From positions 1 through 41,186 of the forward strand of contig JAWXAT010000033.1 in the NCBI GenBank assembly GCA_034439615.1: a DNA stretch of 41,186 nt, written 5' to 3'. The position numbers were made by a program, and so were the translations under genes. Shown here piece after piece: positions 1 through 7,554 of this stretch. Each line of letters opens with the position of its first letter. Within the stretch, counting starts at the first letter, position 1. The notes under the pieces were generated by a model, which ran no database searches, was not told the DNA's origin, and saw only the letters and a program-made list of their open reading frames with translations. The DNA comes from Oligoflexia bacterium (GTDB taxonomy: Bacteria > Bdellovibrionota > Bdellovibrionia > JABDDW01).

Positions 1-10
1 AAAAAATATT

Positions 11-399
11 CATGCCCATCAATTTCCAAGCCATCGCGGTAAAATTATGTTTCAGGTTGCGCCATTAAAAAATGTGGTGTTGCAGCGATAATGTCACCAT
101 ATTAAAATTAAAAAATATTTCGCTCATCATTTTCGTGCTTATATATTCATGCGCAAATATTCGCACCAACATATTCGTGCTTACATATTCACGATCACCA
201 TTTCCCAAGAAACCTCAGCAAAATCACGATCACTATTTCCCAAAACACCTCGGTAAAATCGCGATCATCATTTTCAAAGCTACCTCGGTAAATCCGCACT
301 CATCATTTTCCAAGCCACTTCGGCAAAATCGTGATCATCATTTTCAAAGCTATCTCGGTAAATCCGCACCCACTATTTTTCAGGCTACATCCACTTTTA
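11..399. repeat. degenerate 35-bp tandem repeat region
   Basis: Head-to-tail units of 35 bp can be aligned at 190-224, 225-259, 260-294, 295-329, 330-364 and 365-399. An isolated, well-matched copy lies at 11-45, and partial copies (a shared segment around 132-148 and 174-189, 42 bp apart) lie between. The core reads like ATCATTTTCAAAGCTACCTC followed by GGTAAAT. Units differ at several positions, so the array is old. The unit length is not a multiple of three, so an open frame across 72-506 changes phase at each unit and encodes no repeated peptide. The region is therefore treated as non-coding. The array probably continues past the left edge. No spacers are present, so it is not a CRISPR. 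Confidence 0.8.
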
Positions 400-456
400 G
401 CTATCCAAGAAAATTAGATTTCATATCAACCGCCACGAGACCAAATGGTTTAGATA

Positions 457-482
457 CAAAAAGGCCCTCGCAAAGAGGGCCT
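457..482 (-). terminator. rho-independent terminator of the STN-like gene
   Basis: On the minus strand an 8-bp GC-rich stem (AGGCCCTC / GAGGGCCT) with a 5-nt loop is followed by a T run. It lies about 25 bp past the stop of the gene at 507-815 and separates it from the repeat region. Confidence 0.85.
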
Positions 483-506
483 GAGATTAAAATCAATTTT
501 TTTTGA

Positions 507-815
507 CTAGAGATCTACGGCTACAGACCCTGTAGGAGTAATGGTATACTTTACCCCACCTATGTCAGCGATAGCAGCGAGTGCATCAGTGATTTTCATC
601 TTTTTGATTTTGAGAGAGATTTTTTTGTCGTTAGTAACTTTGTCTGAAATTTCATATTTGATATTGCTATCAAGGTTCAAAACAGCTTCTACGGCTTGTC
701 TAACTCCCAATTTCTTTACATGCAGTGAAATTACTTTGTCTGATACTTTCTCATTTGCAGCAAATACTGCTGTTGAAACTAATAAACAAACCAAGGCGAT
801 TAGTTTTTTAATCAT
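507..815 (-). CDS. small exported STN-like (secretin/TonB N-terminal) protein
   Basis: This 102-residue protein has a signal peptide (residues 1-19, cleavage after VFA) followed by a single compact domain at about 27-95. The alternation of beta strands and helices, with an 'ISLHVKKLGVRQAVEAVL' segment and a second 'KISLKIKKMKITDALAAI' segment, resembles the STN domain at the N-terminus of secretins and TonB-dependent transducers. Here the domain stands alone, with no secretin or receptor attached. The start at 815 is preferred over the in-frame ATG at 821 because AGGAGG (822-827) sits 6 nt upstream of it but directly abuts the other. It has its own promoter and terminator, so it is monocistronic. 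It may be a periplasmic partner of a secretin, type IV pilus or outer-membrane system encoded elsewhere. The fold call rests on pattern only. Confidence 0.75.
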   Translation of the reverse strand: MIKKLIALVCLLVSTAVFAANEKVSDKVISLHVKKLGVRQAVEAVLNLDSNIKYEISDKVTNDKKISLKIKKMKITDALAAIADIGGVKYTITPTGSVAVDL

Positions 816-852
816 AAACATCCTCCTAGAATGATGTGTTCTTTATTCAAAT

Positions 853-881
853 ATTACAGCTTGGTTTAACTTCTATGTAAA
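853..881 (-). promoter_or_regulatory. sigma70-like promoter of the STN-like gene
   Basis: On the minus strand TTTACA (876-881) and TGTAAT (853-858) are separated by 17 bp. Each matches its consensus at 5 of 6 positions. It lies about 40 bp upstream of the start codon at 815. Confidence 0.55.
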
Positions 882-930
882 GAAATAAAATTTACCAAAG
901 ACAGCGGCGTTGATCATACGCCCAGAAAAT

Positions 931-956
931 AGATTATTTGCGACTGCAAATAATCT
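931..956 (-). terminator. hairpin overlapping the stop codon at the end of the lip/PDH operon
   Basis: A perfect 11-bp inverted repeat (AGATTATTTGC / GCAAATAATCT, 4-nt loop) includes part of the stop codon of the membrane-protein gene. On the minus strand it is followed by a short ATTTTC tract. The stem is AT-rich, so it is at best a moderate terminator; it could instead protect the transcript 3' end. Confidence 0.5.
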
Positions 957-1329
957 AAATAGAATCCGTACTGTACTCACTGTAAACGATGAGCAAAATA
1001 CCGACCAGATAGAGTGTCGTGAGAACGCCATGCCAATGGCTGCCGTTTATGCCTAAGAGAAAAGATTCGTTGAGTGGTAAGATTTGAAAAAAGCGCCAGG
1101 TCCAAAATAGAATTTGGAGACCTAAAAAGCTTGAAAAATAAATGCGTGTGTATTTTGGGAAATCGTGTCTGATCGATAAAAATAAAGCCCACACTCCAGC
1201 CATAATAAAAAGGGCTCCCGCAAAAATTCCGGCTCGATGTTTACTCTCTAGGCTTTTAAAAATAATGGGTGCGGCAAAACCGCTGACGAGGTAAGGCAAA
1301 ATATATGGGAAAGAATTAAATATTTTCAT
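955..1329 (-). CDS. small four-helix inner-membrane protein, unknown
   Basis: This 124-residue, mostly hydrophobic protein has four probable membrane helices at about residues 8-25, 34-53, 62-80 and 101-119, with a His-containing loop (SHWHG) just before the last. I do not recognise the family. The ATG at 1329 is chosen because it lies 1 nt past the lipB stop with an AGGTG motif about 9 nt upstream. A GTG at 1341 would give four more residues and overlap lipB. It is the last gene of the lipA-E2-lpdA-lipB operon, and a hairpin covers its stop codon. Its position alone does not show a role in lipoate metabolism. Confidence 0.7.
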   Translation of the reverse strand: MKIFNSFPYILPYLVSGFAAPIIFKSLESKHRAGIFAGALFIMAGVWALFLSIRHDFPKYTRIYFSSFLGLQILFWTWRFFQILPLNESFLLGINGSHWHGVLTTLYLVGILLIVYSEYSTDSI

Positions 1330-1330
1330 T

Positions 1331-2014
1331 TTATATTTCACCTACAAGTTGATTTTTTAAATTTTCAATAATTCTTAAACGGACATTTTTAAATAAACTT
1401 TCAGGCTCTATAGCCCAAGTTTTTTTGTACTCTTCAGGCATTTCATCAATCATTGAGGTCATCACACTTGAGTTAAAACCACAGGGGCTTAAATTGGAGA
1501 ACATTTTTAAATCGCAAGTCACATTAAGTGCCAATCCGTGATAACTCACCCATTTTTTTGCAGCAATTCCCAGACTTGCAATTTTTCTCTCAGTAATACT
1601 GTTAGCATCAACGCTCTCATCTATAACCCATACACCTGTTTTACCTTCAATGGATTGAGCTGTAATTCGAAAATCAGCAAGTGTTTCAATGATTGCATTT
1701 TCTAAAAGGCGCATCAGACTATGTAAGTCACGACCACGCTTTTCTAAATCTAAAATCGGATACACCACAATCTGACCAGGCAAGTGAAGAGTAGACCTTC
1801 CCCCCCGGCTCACTTCATAAACGGGAAGTTTATCTGTTAACACTTCTTCTCGTGAACCAGCTGCACGACCAACAGTAATAACTGCCGGATGTTCACAAAC
1901 CAATAATTTCTCAAGATTTGTATTTCGATTGGAAATTAATTCAGCAACAGCTTTTTCTTGAACTTCAAGTGCTTTTGGATAATCAATCAGACCTAAACTT
2001 TCTACTAGCAGCAC
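1331..2014 (-). CDS. lipB: octanoyl-[acyl carrier protein]:protein N-octanoyltransferase
   Basis: LipB moves octanoate from octanoyl-ACP to the lysine of lipoyl domains in the cytoplasm; LipA then inserts the two sulfurs. The 227 residues show the family motifs: HPAVITVGR (43-50), RGGRSTLHLPGQ (70-81; most homologues have HGPG, here HLPG), KIASLGIAAKKWVSYHG (144-160) and SPCGF (176-180). The catalytic pair is Lys144 and Cys178. The start is a GTG with AGGA about 7 nt upstream. It is fourth in the operon, 65 bp after lpdA, beside lipA, so octanoyl transfer and sulfur insertion are encoded with one of their protein substrates (E2). Confidence 0.95.
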   Translation of the reverse strand: MLLVESLGLIDYPKALEVQEKAVAELISNRNTNLEKLLVCEHPAVITVGRAAGSREEVLTDKLPVYEVSRGGRSTLHLPGQIVVYPILDLEKRGRDLHSLMRLLENAIIETLADFRITAQSIEGKTGVWVIDESVDANSITERKIASLGIAAKKWVSYHGLALNVTCDLKMFSNLSPCGFNSSVMTSMIDEMPEEYKKTWAIEPESLFKNVRLRIIENLKNQLVGEI

Positions 2015-2079
2015 AATTTATTCCTAACAAAACAACAAAAACGGTTCGCCATTTTACACGGCGGACATACGTTACAATA

Positions 2080-3510
2080 TTATGGCCTTGGTTGGCGTTC
2101 ACGTTCGGTTTTTGCCATGATGTGAATGGCTTTACCCATGGCGGCTTCTGCAGCTTCCATGATCATCTCCGGCAAGGTGGGATGCGGATGAATTGTCGAC
2201 GCAAGATCTTCTGCTGTTGCTCCCATTTCAATTGCCAATGCTGCTTCAGAAATAAGATTACTCGCCTCATAACCAACAATATGAACACCGAGTACTAAGC
2301 CTGTTTTTTTATCAGTCACAATCTTCACAAACCCGTCGGAATCCATCATGCTCAAAGCGCGACCGTTTGCCACATAGGGGAATTGCCCCACTTTAGTTTC
2401 AAAACCTTTGGCTTGAGCTTCTTCAACAGTTAACCCAGCTGATGCAATTTCTGGATCAGTAAAAATAACTGCGGGAATAGTTTTAACATCCATCACAACA
2501 TTATGACCTGCGATGACTTCAGCGCATATGATTCCCTCTTTACTCGCCTTATGAGCAAGCATGGGTTGACCTGCGATATCACCAATTGCATAAATATGTG
2601 AAATATTGGTGCGCAATTGTTTATCAACTTCGATAAAGCCACGTTTATCAGTTTTTAATCCGATTGAAGTAATACCTAATTGATCACTATTTGGTTTACG
2701 ACCAACAGTTACTAAAATTTTATCTGCGAGAACCGTTTGCTCAGCACCTTCGACACTAATTGTGATGGCAAGCTCTGAACCAGATTTTTTAAAACTCACA
2801 GCTTTAGCATTATGCAAAACCTTAACGCCACGTTTTTTAAGTTTGCGCGCAACCACTTGAGCACAATCAGGATCAACCACACCTGCTAATAAAGTTTTAT
2901 TCGCTTCGATGATGGTAACTTCAACACCTAGTTTTTGATAAAAACTACCGATCTCTAAACCGATGTAACCGCCGCCAATAACTGCTAGGCGTTTCGGTAA
3001 TTCTGCGAGCTCTAAAGCTTCAGTGCTGCTTAAAACATTTTTCTTATCGTAAGCAAATCCTGGAATCTCAATGGGGCGTGAGCCTGTCGCAATAACAAAG
3101 TTTGTGGCTTTGATTTTTTCAGTTGTTCCGTCACTTAATTTTACTTCAAGCTCTTGAGGAGTTAAGAATTTCGCAGCACCAGCAATATACTCACATCCAT
3201 TTGCTTTTAAAAGCTGACCGATTCCACCAGTGAGTTTATTGACAACACTTTGCTTCCACTCTTGAAGCTTTGGCATATCGACTGATGATTTAGGAACGTT
3301 AATGCCCATATCAGCGGCATGTTGAATTTTATCATAAAAATGTGCAGCAGAGATCAAGGCTTTTGAAGGTATGCAGCCACAATTCAGACACACGCCACCA
3401 ACTTTATCTCTATCAACGACGATAACTTTTTTACCCAACTGCGCAAGCTTAATAGCCGCAACGTAACCACCTGGGCCTGCACCAATGACGCAAACATCTG
3501 TTTGTTTCAA
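2080..3510 (-). CDS. lpdA: dihydrolipoamide dehydrogenase (E3)
   Basis: This flavoprotein reoxidises dihydrolipoyl groups of 2-oxoacid dehydrogenase complexes using NAD+. Its 476 residues contain an N-terminal FAD Rossmann motif (GAGPGG, 10-15), the redox disulfide segment GGVCLNCGCIPSK (38-50; active Cys41 and Cys46), a second nucleotide-binding motif GGGYIG near 180, and the C-terminal HPHPTLPE (441-448; catalytic His443 and Glu448). Cys44, between the redox pair, is an extra cysteine where most homologues have Val, Trp or Arg. There is no fused lipoyl domain. It starts at a TTG with AAGGAG 6 nt upstream, 11 nt after the E2 stop, so it is cotranscribed with E2. Confidence 0.96.
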   Translation of the reverse strand: MKQTDVCVIGAGPGGYVAAIKLAQLGKKVIVVDRDKVGGVCLNCGCIPSKALISAAHFYDKIQHAADMGINVPKSSVDMPKLQEWKQSVVNKLTGGIGQLLKANGCEYIAGAAKFLTPQELEVKLSDGTTEKIKATNFVIATGSRPIEIPGFAYDKKNVLSSTEALELAELPKRLAVIGGGYIGLEIGSFYQKLGVEVTIIEANKTLLAGVVDPDCAQVVARKLKKRGVKVLHNAKAVSFKKSGSELAITISVEGAEQTVLADKILVTVGRKPNSDQLGITSIGLKTDKRGFIEVDKQLRTNISHIYAIGDIAGQPMLAHKASKEGIICAEVIAGHNVVMDVKTIPAVIFTDPEIASAGLTVEEAQAKGFETKVGQFPYVANGRALSMMDSDGFVKIVTDKKTGLVLGVHIVGYEASNLISEAALAIEMGATAEDLASTIHPHPTLPEMIMEAAEAAMGKAIHIMAKTERERQPRP

Positions 3511-3521
3511 TTACGACTCCT

Positions 3522-4811
3522 TCAAACCATTTCAAGTAAAAGTGATTGCGGATTTTCAAGATACTTCATGAATTTATTTAAAAACTTCGCTGCTTGAGCA
3601 CCATCAATCATGCGATGATCACATGTGGCTGTTACGCCCATCATCTCGCGAATTTTTATTTCATCATTAATGACGACAGGTTTTTTCTGTATCTTGTAAA
3701 CGCCAATGATTGCCACTTCAGGATGATTAATAATAGGCGTCGCATAAACACCACCAACACTTCCGATATTTGTGACAGTAATGGTTCCACCACGCATATC
3801 ATCAGGAGTGAATTTACCGGTACGCGCTCTTTCTGCAAGTGTTGAAATATCGTGAGCGATTTCTAAAATCGACTTATGCTCAACATCTTTTACAACTGGT
3901 ACAAGCAACCCCTCTGGAGTGTCAGCTGCAAAACCCACATTGTAGGAATGTTTAAAAACCATTTCGCCAGCTTGATCATCGATCGAAGAATTAAAGTTTG
4001 GAAACTCACGACAAGTGACAACTAAAGCTTTCATGATAAAAGGAAGATAAGTCAGCTTCACACCTTTTGCGGCAGCCACTTCTTTCATTGATGATCGCCA
4101 CCTTACAAGTTCAGTTACATCGCACTCATCGGCGTGAGTGAAATGGGGAATCGTCTGTTTTGAACGAACAAGATTTTCTGCAATTTTTCGTCGAATTCCA
4201 CGAAGCGGTTTTCGCTCTTCACCACCACTAGCTGTTTGTGTACGCGCTGGTGGACTGTATTGTGGTTTTGCTCCACCCGCAACGGCACCCGTACCTTGCG
4301 AATGTGAACCCGCTTTTATAACATCATCACGAGTAACGCGACCTACGGGGCCTGTTCCTTTTAGCGTATTAAGATCAACTCCTGATTCACGGGCATAACG
4401 ACGAGTGGCCGGAGTTGCCAAAACATGTTCACCCGCTGGGGGAGGTGAAATACTTTGGCCAGCAGCGCGCTCGTGCCCACTTGGTGTTGGTGTTGGTGTT
4501 GGTGCAGCTGCAGATTTAGGCTGAGCATTTGGTGTGGAAGTCGCACCATGACCAGCACCAACATGAGCGCCAGCGCCGTCCATCGTTAACAGAGTTCCGC
4601 CAACTTTTACAATGGAACCCTCTTGTGCGACGATCTTTACGACTTTTCCTTCTGATGAACATGGAATCTCAACGGTCGCCTTGTCAGTCATCACTTCAAC
4701 CATAGGTTGATCGTGTTTAACAATATCACCTTCTTTGACCAGCCAACGAACGACTTCACCTTCGTTAACACCCTCACCAATATCAGGAAGTTTTAATTCA
4801 AAAGAGGCCAT
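3522..4811 (-). CDS. dihydrolipoamide acyltransferase (E2) of pyruvate dehydrogenase
   Basis: E2 is the core that passes acetyl groups from E1 to CoA. In order there are: one lipoyl domain (1-80) with the lipoylated Lys44 in EVMTDKATVEIP, an Ala/Pro/Gly-rich linker with a TP dipeptide run (about 81-130), a peripheral-subunit-binding domain (131-167, TPATRRYARE through GPVGRVTRDDV), a second linker, and the catalytic domain ending in DHRMIDG (His399, Asp403). The EVMTDKATVEIP lipoyl motif is also common in branched-chain E2 proteins, so substrate specificity is not fixed by sequence; the AceE-type E1 at 12379 and the lip genes favour pyruvate. ATG has GGAG 8 nt upstream. Only 3 nt separate it from lipA. 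Confidence 0.93.
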   Translation of the reverse strand: MASFELKLPDIGEGVNEGEVVRWLVKEGDIVKHDQPMVEVMTDKATVEIPCSSEGKVVKIVAQEGSIVKVGGTLLTMDGAGAHVGAGHGATSTPNAQPKSAAAPTPTPTPSGHERAAGQSISPPPAGEHVLATPATRRYARESGVDLNTLKGTGPVGRVTRDDVIKAGSHSQGTGAVAGGAKPQYSPPARTQTASGGEERKPLRGIRRKIAENLVRSKQTIPHFTHADECDVTELVRWRSSMKEVAAAKGVKLTYLPFIMKALVVTCREFPNFNSSIDDQAGEMVFKHSYNVGFAADTPEGLLVPVVKDVEHKSILEIAHDISTLAERARTGKFTPDDMRGGTITVTNIGSVGGVYATPIINHPEVAIIGVYKIQKKPVVINDEIKIREMMGVTATCDHRMIDGAQAAKFLNKFMKYLENPQSLLLEMV

Positions 4812-4814
4812 CGA

Positions 4815-5759
4815 TCAGACTCCGATTTGTTGCGCTTCATGCAAAGAAGTTGATCTTTGCCCACGCTGTTTTTTAATAATACCTTCCATGAAAAACTCTC
4901 CTGCACGGTAACTACTTCTCACTAACGGGCCACTAGCCACGTAGAGAAAACCCATGCTTTCTGCGGTTTCCTTCCAATACTGGAAACGCTCAGGCGTAAC
5001 ATATTCTTGAACTTTGAGATGACGTGGGGTTGGCTGAAGATACTGACCGAAAGTCACGATATCACAACCAACACTTCGCAAATCTTTTAACGTCTGCAAC
5101 ACTTCTTCATCTTTTTCGCCCAACCCCATCATGATCGAAGTTTTTGTGTAACGATGAGGATCAATTTCTTTTACCAAATTTAAAACAGCCATTGTTTGTT
5201 TGTAAGTCGCACGGGGGTCACGCACTTTGGGAGTTAATCGCTCAACAGTTTCAATATTGTGAGCGTAAACATCAGGCCCCGCTAAAACAATTTTTTGAAT
5301 CCACTCACGGTTTCCTAAAAAATCAGGAGTGAGTACTTCAATCATAAGATTTGGATCATGGGTTTTTAAATTACTAATTGTGTGCGCAAAATGCCCAGAG
5401 CCATGATCAGGTAGATCATCGCGATCAACACTGGTGATGACAACATACTTAAGACCCAATTTTGAAATAGCATAAGCCACTTTGACAGGCTCTAAAGTGT
5501 CGATTTTGCCTTTTGGGTTTCCAGTTTTCACTGCGCAAAATCTGCAACCACGAGTGCATGTGTCACCCATGAGCATAAACGTTGCCGTTCCACCGCCCCA
5601 ACATTCGCCAACGTTCGGGCATCTTGCTTCTTCACAAACTGTATACAGATTTAGTTCGCGTAAAAGCCCTTTAAGTTCAAGATAGCTTTCGCCTGAAGGA
5701 GGACGAATTTTTAACCAACTTGGTTTAGGCACCTTTTTGGCCTGATTTTGATCTGACAT
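4815..5759 (-). CDS. lipA: lipoyl synthase
   Basis: This radical-SAM enzyme inserts sulfur at C6 and C8 of protein-bound octanoyl groups. Its 314 residues contain the auxiliary [4Fe-4S] cluster motif C-x4-C-x5-C (Cys42, Cys47, Cys53), the radical-SAM CxxxCxxC motif (Cys68, Cys72, Cys75 in DTCTRGCRFC), and the C-terminal RSSYRAGEF, which supplies the serine ligand of the auxiliary cluster. It is the first gene of the minus-strand operon lipA-E2-lpdA-lipB. ATG is preceded by GAGG with a 4-nt spacer. It is divergent from the SDR gene across 174 bp. Confidence 0.96.
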   Translation of the reverse strand: MSDQNQAKKVPKPSWLKIRPPSGESYLELKGLLRELNLYTVCEEARCPNVGECWGGGTATFMLMGDTCTRGCRFCAVKTGNPKGKIDTLEPVKVAYAISKLGLKYVVITSVDRDDLPDHGSGHFAHTISNLKTHDPNLMIEVLTPDFLGNREWIQKIVLAGPDVYAHNIETVERLTPKVRDPRATYKQTMAVLNLVKEIDPHRYTKTSIMMGLGEKDEEVLQTLKDLRSVGCDIVTFGQYLQPTPRHLKVQEYVTPERFQYWKETAESMGFLYVASGPLVRSSYRAGEFFMEGIIKKQRGQRSTSLHEAQQIGV

Positions 5760-5847
5760 GGGGCCTCACTTACGATTAACTGAACCATTCTTTTTAGCAG
5801 CGATTTCAAGGGCTTTGCAAATAAATTAGAACCAATTAGACGCCCCA

Positions 5848-5876
5848 TTGACGCCATTACCTCTCTACCCTATCCT
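5848..5876 (+). promoter_or_regulatory. candidate sigma70 promoter of SDR-sfsA
   Basis: TTGACG (5848-5853) and TATCCT (5871-5876) are separated by 17 bp, about 57 bp upstream of the SDR start at 5934, in the divergent gap with lipA. Confidence 0.45.
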
Positions 5877-5933
5877 CGCTGACACCACTTAAAGCATTGA
5901 GACTCTGGGCGTACACAAATTTAGGGGAATTAG

Positions 5934-6785
5934 ATGGAACAAATCAAACGAAGTGTTGTCATTACAGGTGCTTCCACAGGAATCGGAGCCACAACGGCCC
6001 TTGAATTAGCAAGCCAGGGTTTTCAAGTTTTTGCAGGTGTTAGAAAGCCCGAAGACGGCGAAGCCCTTAAGAAAATGAATCCCGATATTGTTCCCCTGAT
6101 TTTAGATGTCACAAATGAAATTCATATTCTTCAAAGCGTTAAAGTGGTTCAGCAAAAACTTGGCAATGAAGGTCTTTGGGGCCTCGTGAACAATGCAGGT
6201 ATTGTCGTCGCCGGGCCGCTGGAATTTATTCCGCTCGCTGAACTTCGAAAACAAATTGAAGTAAATGTCATCGGACAAGTTGCAATCACTCAGGCATTTT
6301 TACCACTTATTCGAAAAGCTCGCGGACGCATCATAAATATTGGATCAGTAAGTGGGAGAAGTTCAATTCCCATTACCGGAGCCTACAGCGCCTCTAAATT
6401 TGCACTTACAGCAATCACCGATGCCATGAGATTAGAACTAAAACCTTGGGGAATTGAAGTCTGTAGCGTAGAACCCGGAGCTATCAAAACTTCTATTTGG
6501 GTAAAATCATCTAGCGCCGCTGAAAAAACAATCAACTCACTTCCCGCTATCGTTCAAGAACTTTACGGAAAAGTATTACTTGAAACTCAGCGCATGGTGA
6601 AACGTATAGAAGAAAATGCAACACCGCCTGAAAAAGTAGCTGCGGCAATTGCCCATGCTCTCACCGCTAAAACACCAAAAACACGTTACTTGGTTGGCAA
6701 AAATACAAGAGCACAACTGGCTCTTGAACTTTTACCCCACCGACTTCGCGATAAAATTTTAATCAAAGCAATGAGTAATCTGTGA
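5934..6785 (+). CDS. short-chain dehydrogenase/reductase (classical SDR)
   Basis: A 283-residue classical SDR that should oxidise or reduce an alcohol/ketone with NAD(P). It has the cofactor motif TGASTGIG (11-18), NNAG (86-89), the conserved Asn111, and the catalytic Ser138 or Ser140, Tyr151 and Lys155 (YSASK). The C-terminal 80 residues extend past the Rossmann core, as in the 17-beta-hydroxysteroid/retinol dehydrogenase-like group, which would fit a hydrophobic substrate. AGGGG lies 6 nt before the ATG. The stop overlaps the sfsA start by 4 bp (GTGA), so the two are translationally coupled. The substrate is unknown. Confidence 0.88.
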   Translation: MEQIKRSVVITGASTGIGATTALELASQGFQVFAGVRKPEDGEALKKMNPDIVPLILDVTNEIHILQSVKVVQQKLGNEGLWGLVNNAGIVVAGPLEFIPLAELRKQIEVNVIGQVAITQAFLPLIRKARGRIINIGSVSGRSSIPITGAYSASKFALTAITDAMRLELKPWGIEVCSVEPGAIKTSIWVKSSSAAEKTINSLPAIVQELYGKVLLETQRMVKRIEENATPPEKVAAAIAHALTAKTPKTRYLVGKNTRAQLALELLPHRLRDKILIKAMSNL

Positions 6786-7513
6786 AGTATGAAACACCCC
6801 TATTGGAGGGAATTTTACTTAAACGCTATAAACGATTTTTAGCAGATGTAAAATTAAGCGACACAGGTAAAACAGTTTTAGTGCATGTTCCAAATACAGG
6901 TTCAATGCTTGGTGTGAAAGACCCAGGGAGTTTTTGTCGCATTTCAATTTCAAAAAATCTTAAACGTAAAATTCCGTATACTCTTGAAATGGTACGCACC
7001 AAAGAAGGTGCATGGGTAGGGGTAAACACGAGCATTACAAACACCCTTGTCGCCGAAGCCTTTGAATTAAAAACAATAAAACATTGGAAAAAATTTGATA
7101 AAATTTCACGAGAAGTAAAAATCAGTGACGATAGTCGCCTTGATATTGTATTAAGTAATAAAAATAAAAAATGTTTTATTGAAGTTAAAAACGTCAGCAT
7201 GGCGTACCCGCCAAGTGCAGTATTTCCGGATGCTGTAACAAAACGCGGTCAAAAACATCTTCTCGAATTAGCAAAGCTTGTAAAAAAAGGCCACCTGGCT
7301 GAAATATTTTTTGTTGTGCAAAGAGAAGATTGCGTAGATTTTCGCCCGTGTGATGAAATTGATGCTGAATACGGAAAGCTCTTACGTCTAGTGAGTAAAG
7401 CCGGGGTTAAAATTCAATGCTGGACCTGTAAGGTTACACCTGAGGGAATTTGGCTTTCACATTCATTACCTATAAATCTAGACGATAGCCGCGTTCTTAC
7501 GTCAAGGAACTAA
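6782..7513 (+). CDS. sfsA: SfsA family DNA/RNA-nuclease-like protein
   Basis: This 243-residue SfsA (sugar fermentation stimulation) homologue has family motifs HVPNTGSMLG (about 35-44), an FIEVKNVSM segment, and FPDAVTKRGQKHL near the middle of the C-terminal half. The family combines an OB-like N-terminal part with a restriction-endonuclease-like fold; D..EVKN matches the nuclease metal site. Its cellular role is poorly settled (it was named as a regulator of maltose metabolism in E. coli). The start is a GTG overlapping the SDR stop by 4 bp. Confidence 0.93.
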   Translation: MKYETPLLEGILLKRYKRFLADVKLSDTGKTVLVHVPNTGSMLGVKDPGSFCRISISKNLKRKIPYTLEMVRTKEGAWVGVNTSITNTLVAEAFELKTIKHWKKFDKISREVKISDDSRLDIVLSNKNKKCFIEVKNVSMAYPPSAVFPDAVTKRGQKHLLELAKLVKKGHLAEIFFVVQREDCVDFRPCDEIDAEYGKLLRLVSKAGVKIQCWTCKVTPEGIWLSHSLPINLDDSRVLTSRN

Positions 7514-7554
7514 AAAAAATTCCTCCTAAAAAATAAATTCGTTATTCTTAATAC

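Noticed and set aside
190-399. Possible CRISPR array
   Set aside because: The repeats are contiguous and diverged, with no unique spacers and no cas genes nearby.
72-506. Open frame of 144 codons over the repeat array
   Set aside because: The 35-bp period changes reading phase every unit, there is no ribosome site, and the translation has no conserved repeat peptide.
3656-4398. Open frames in other phases within the E2 gene
   Set aside because: They overlap a fully conserved E2 coding sequence and show no protein-like motifs or ribosome sites.
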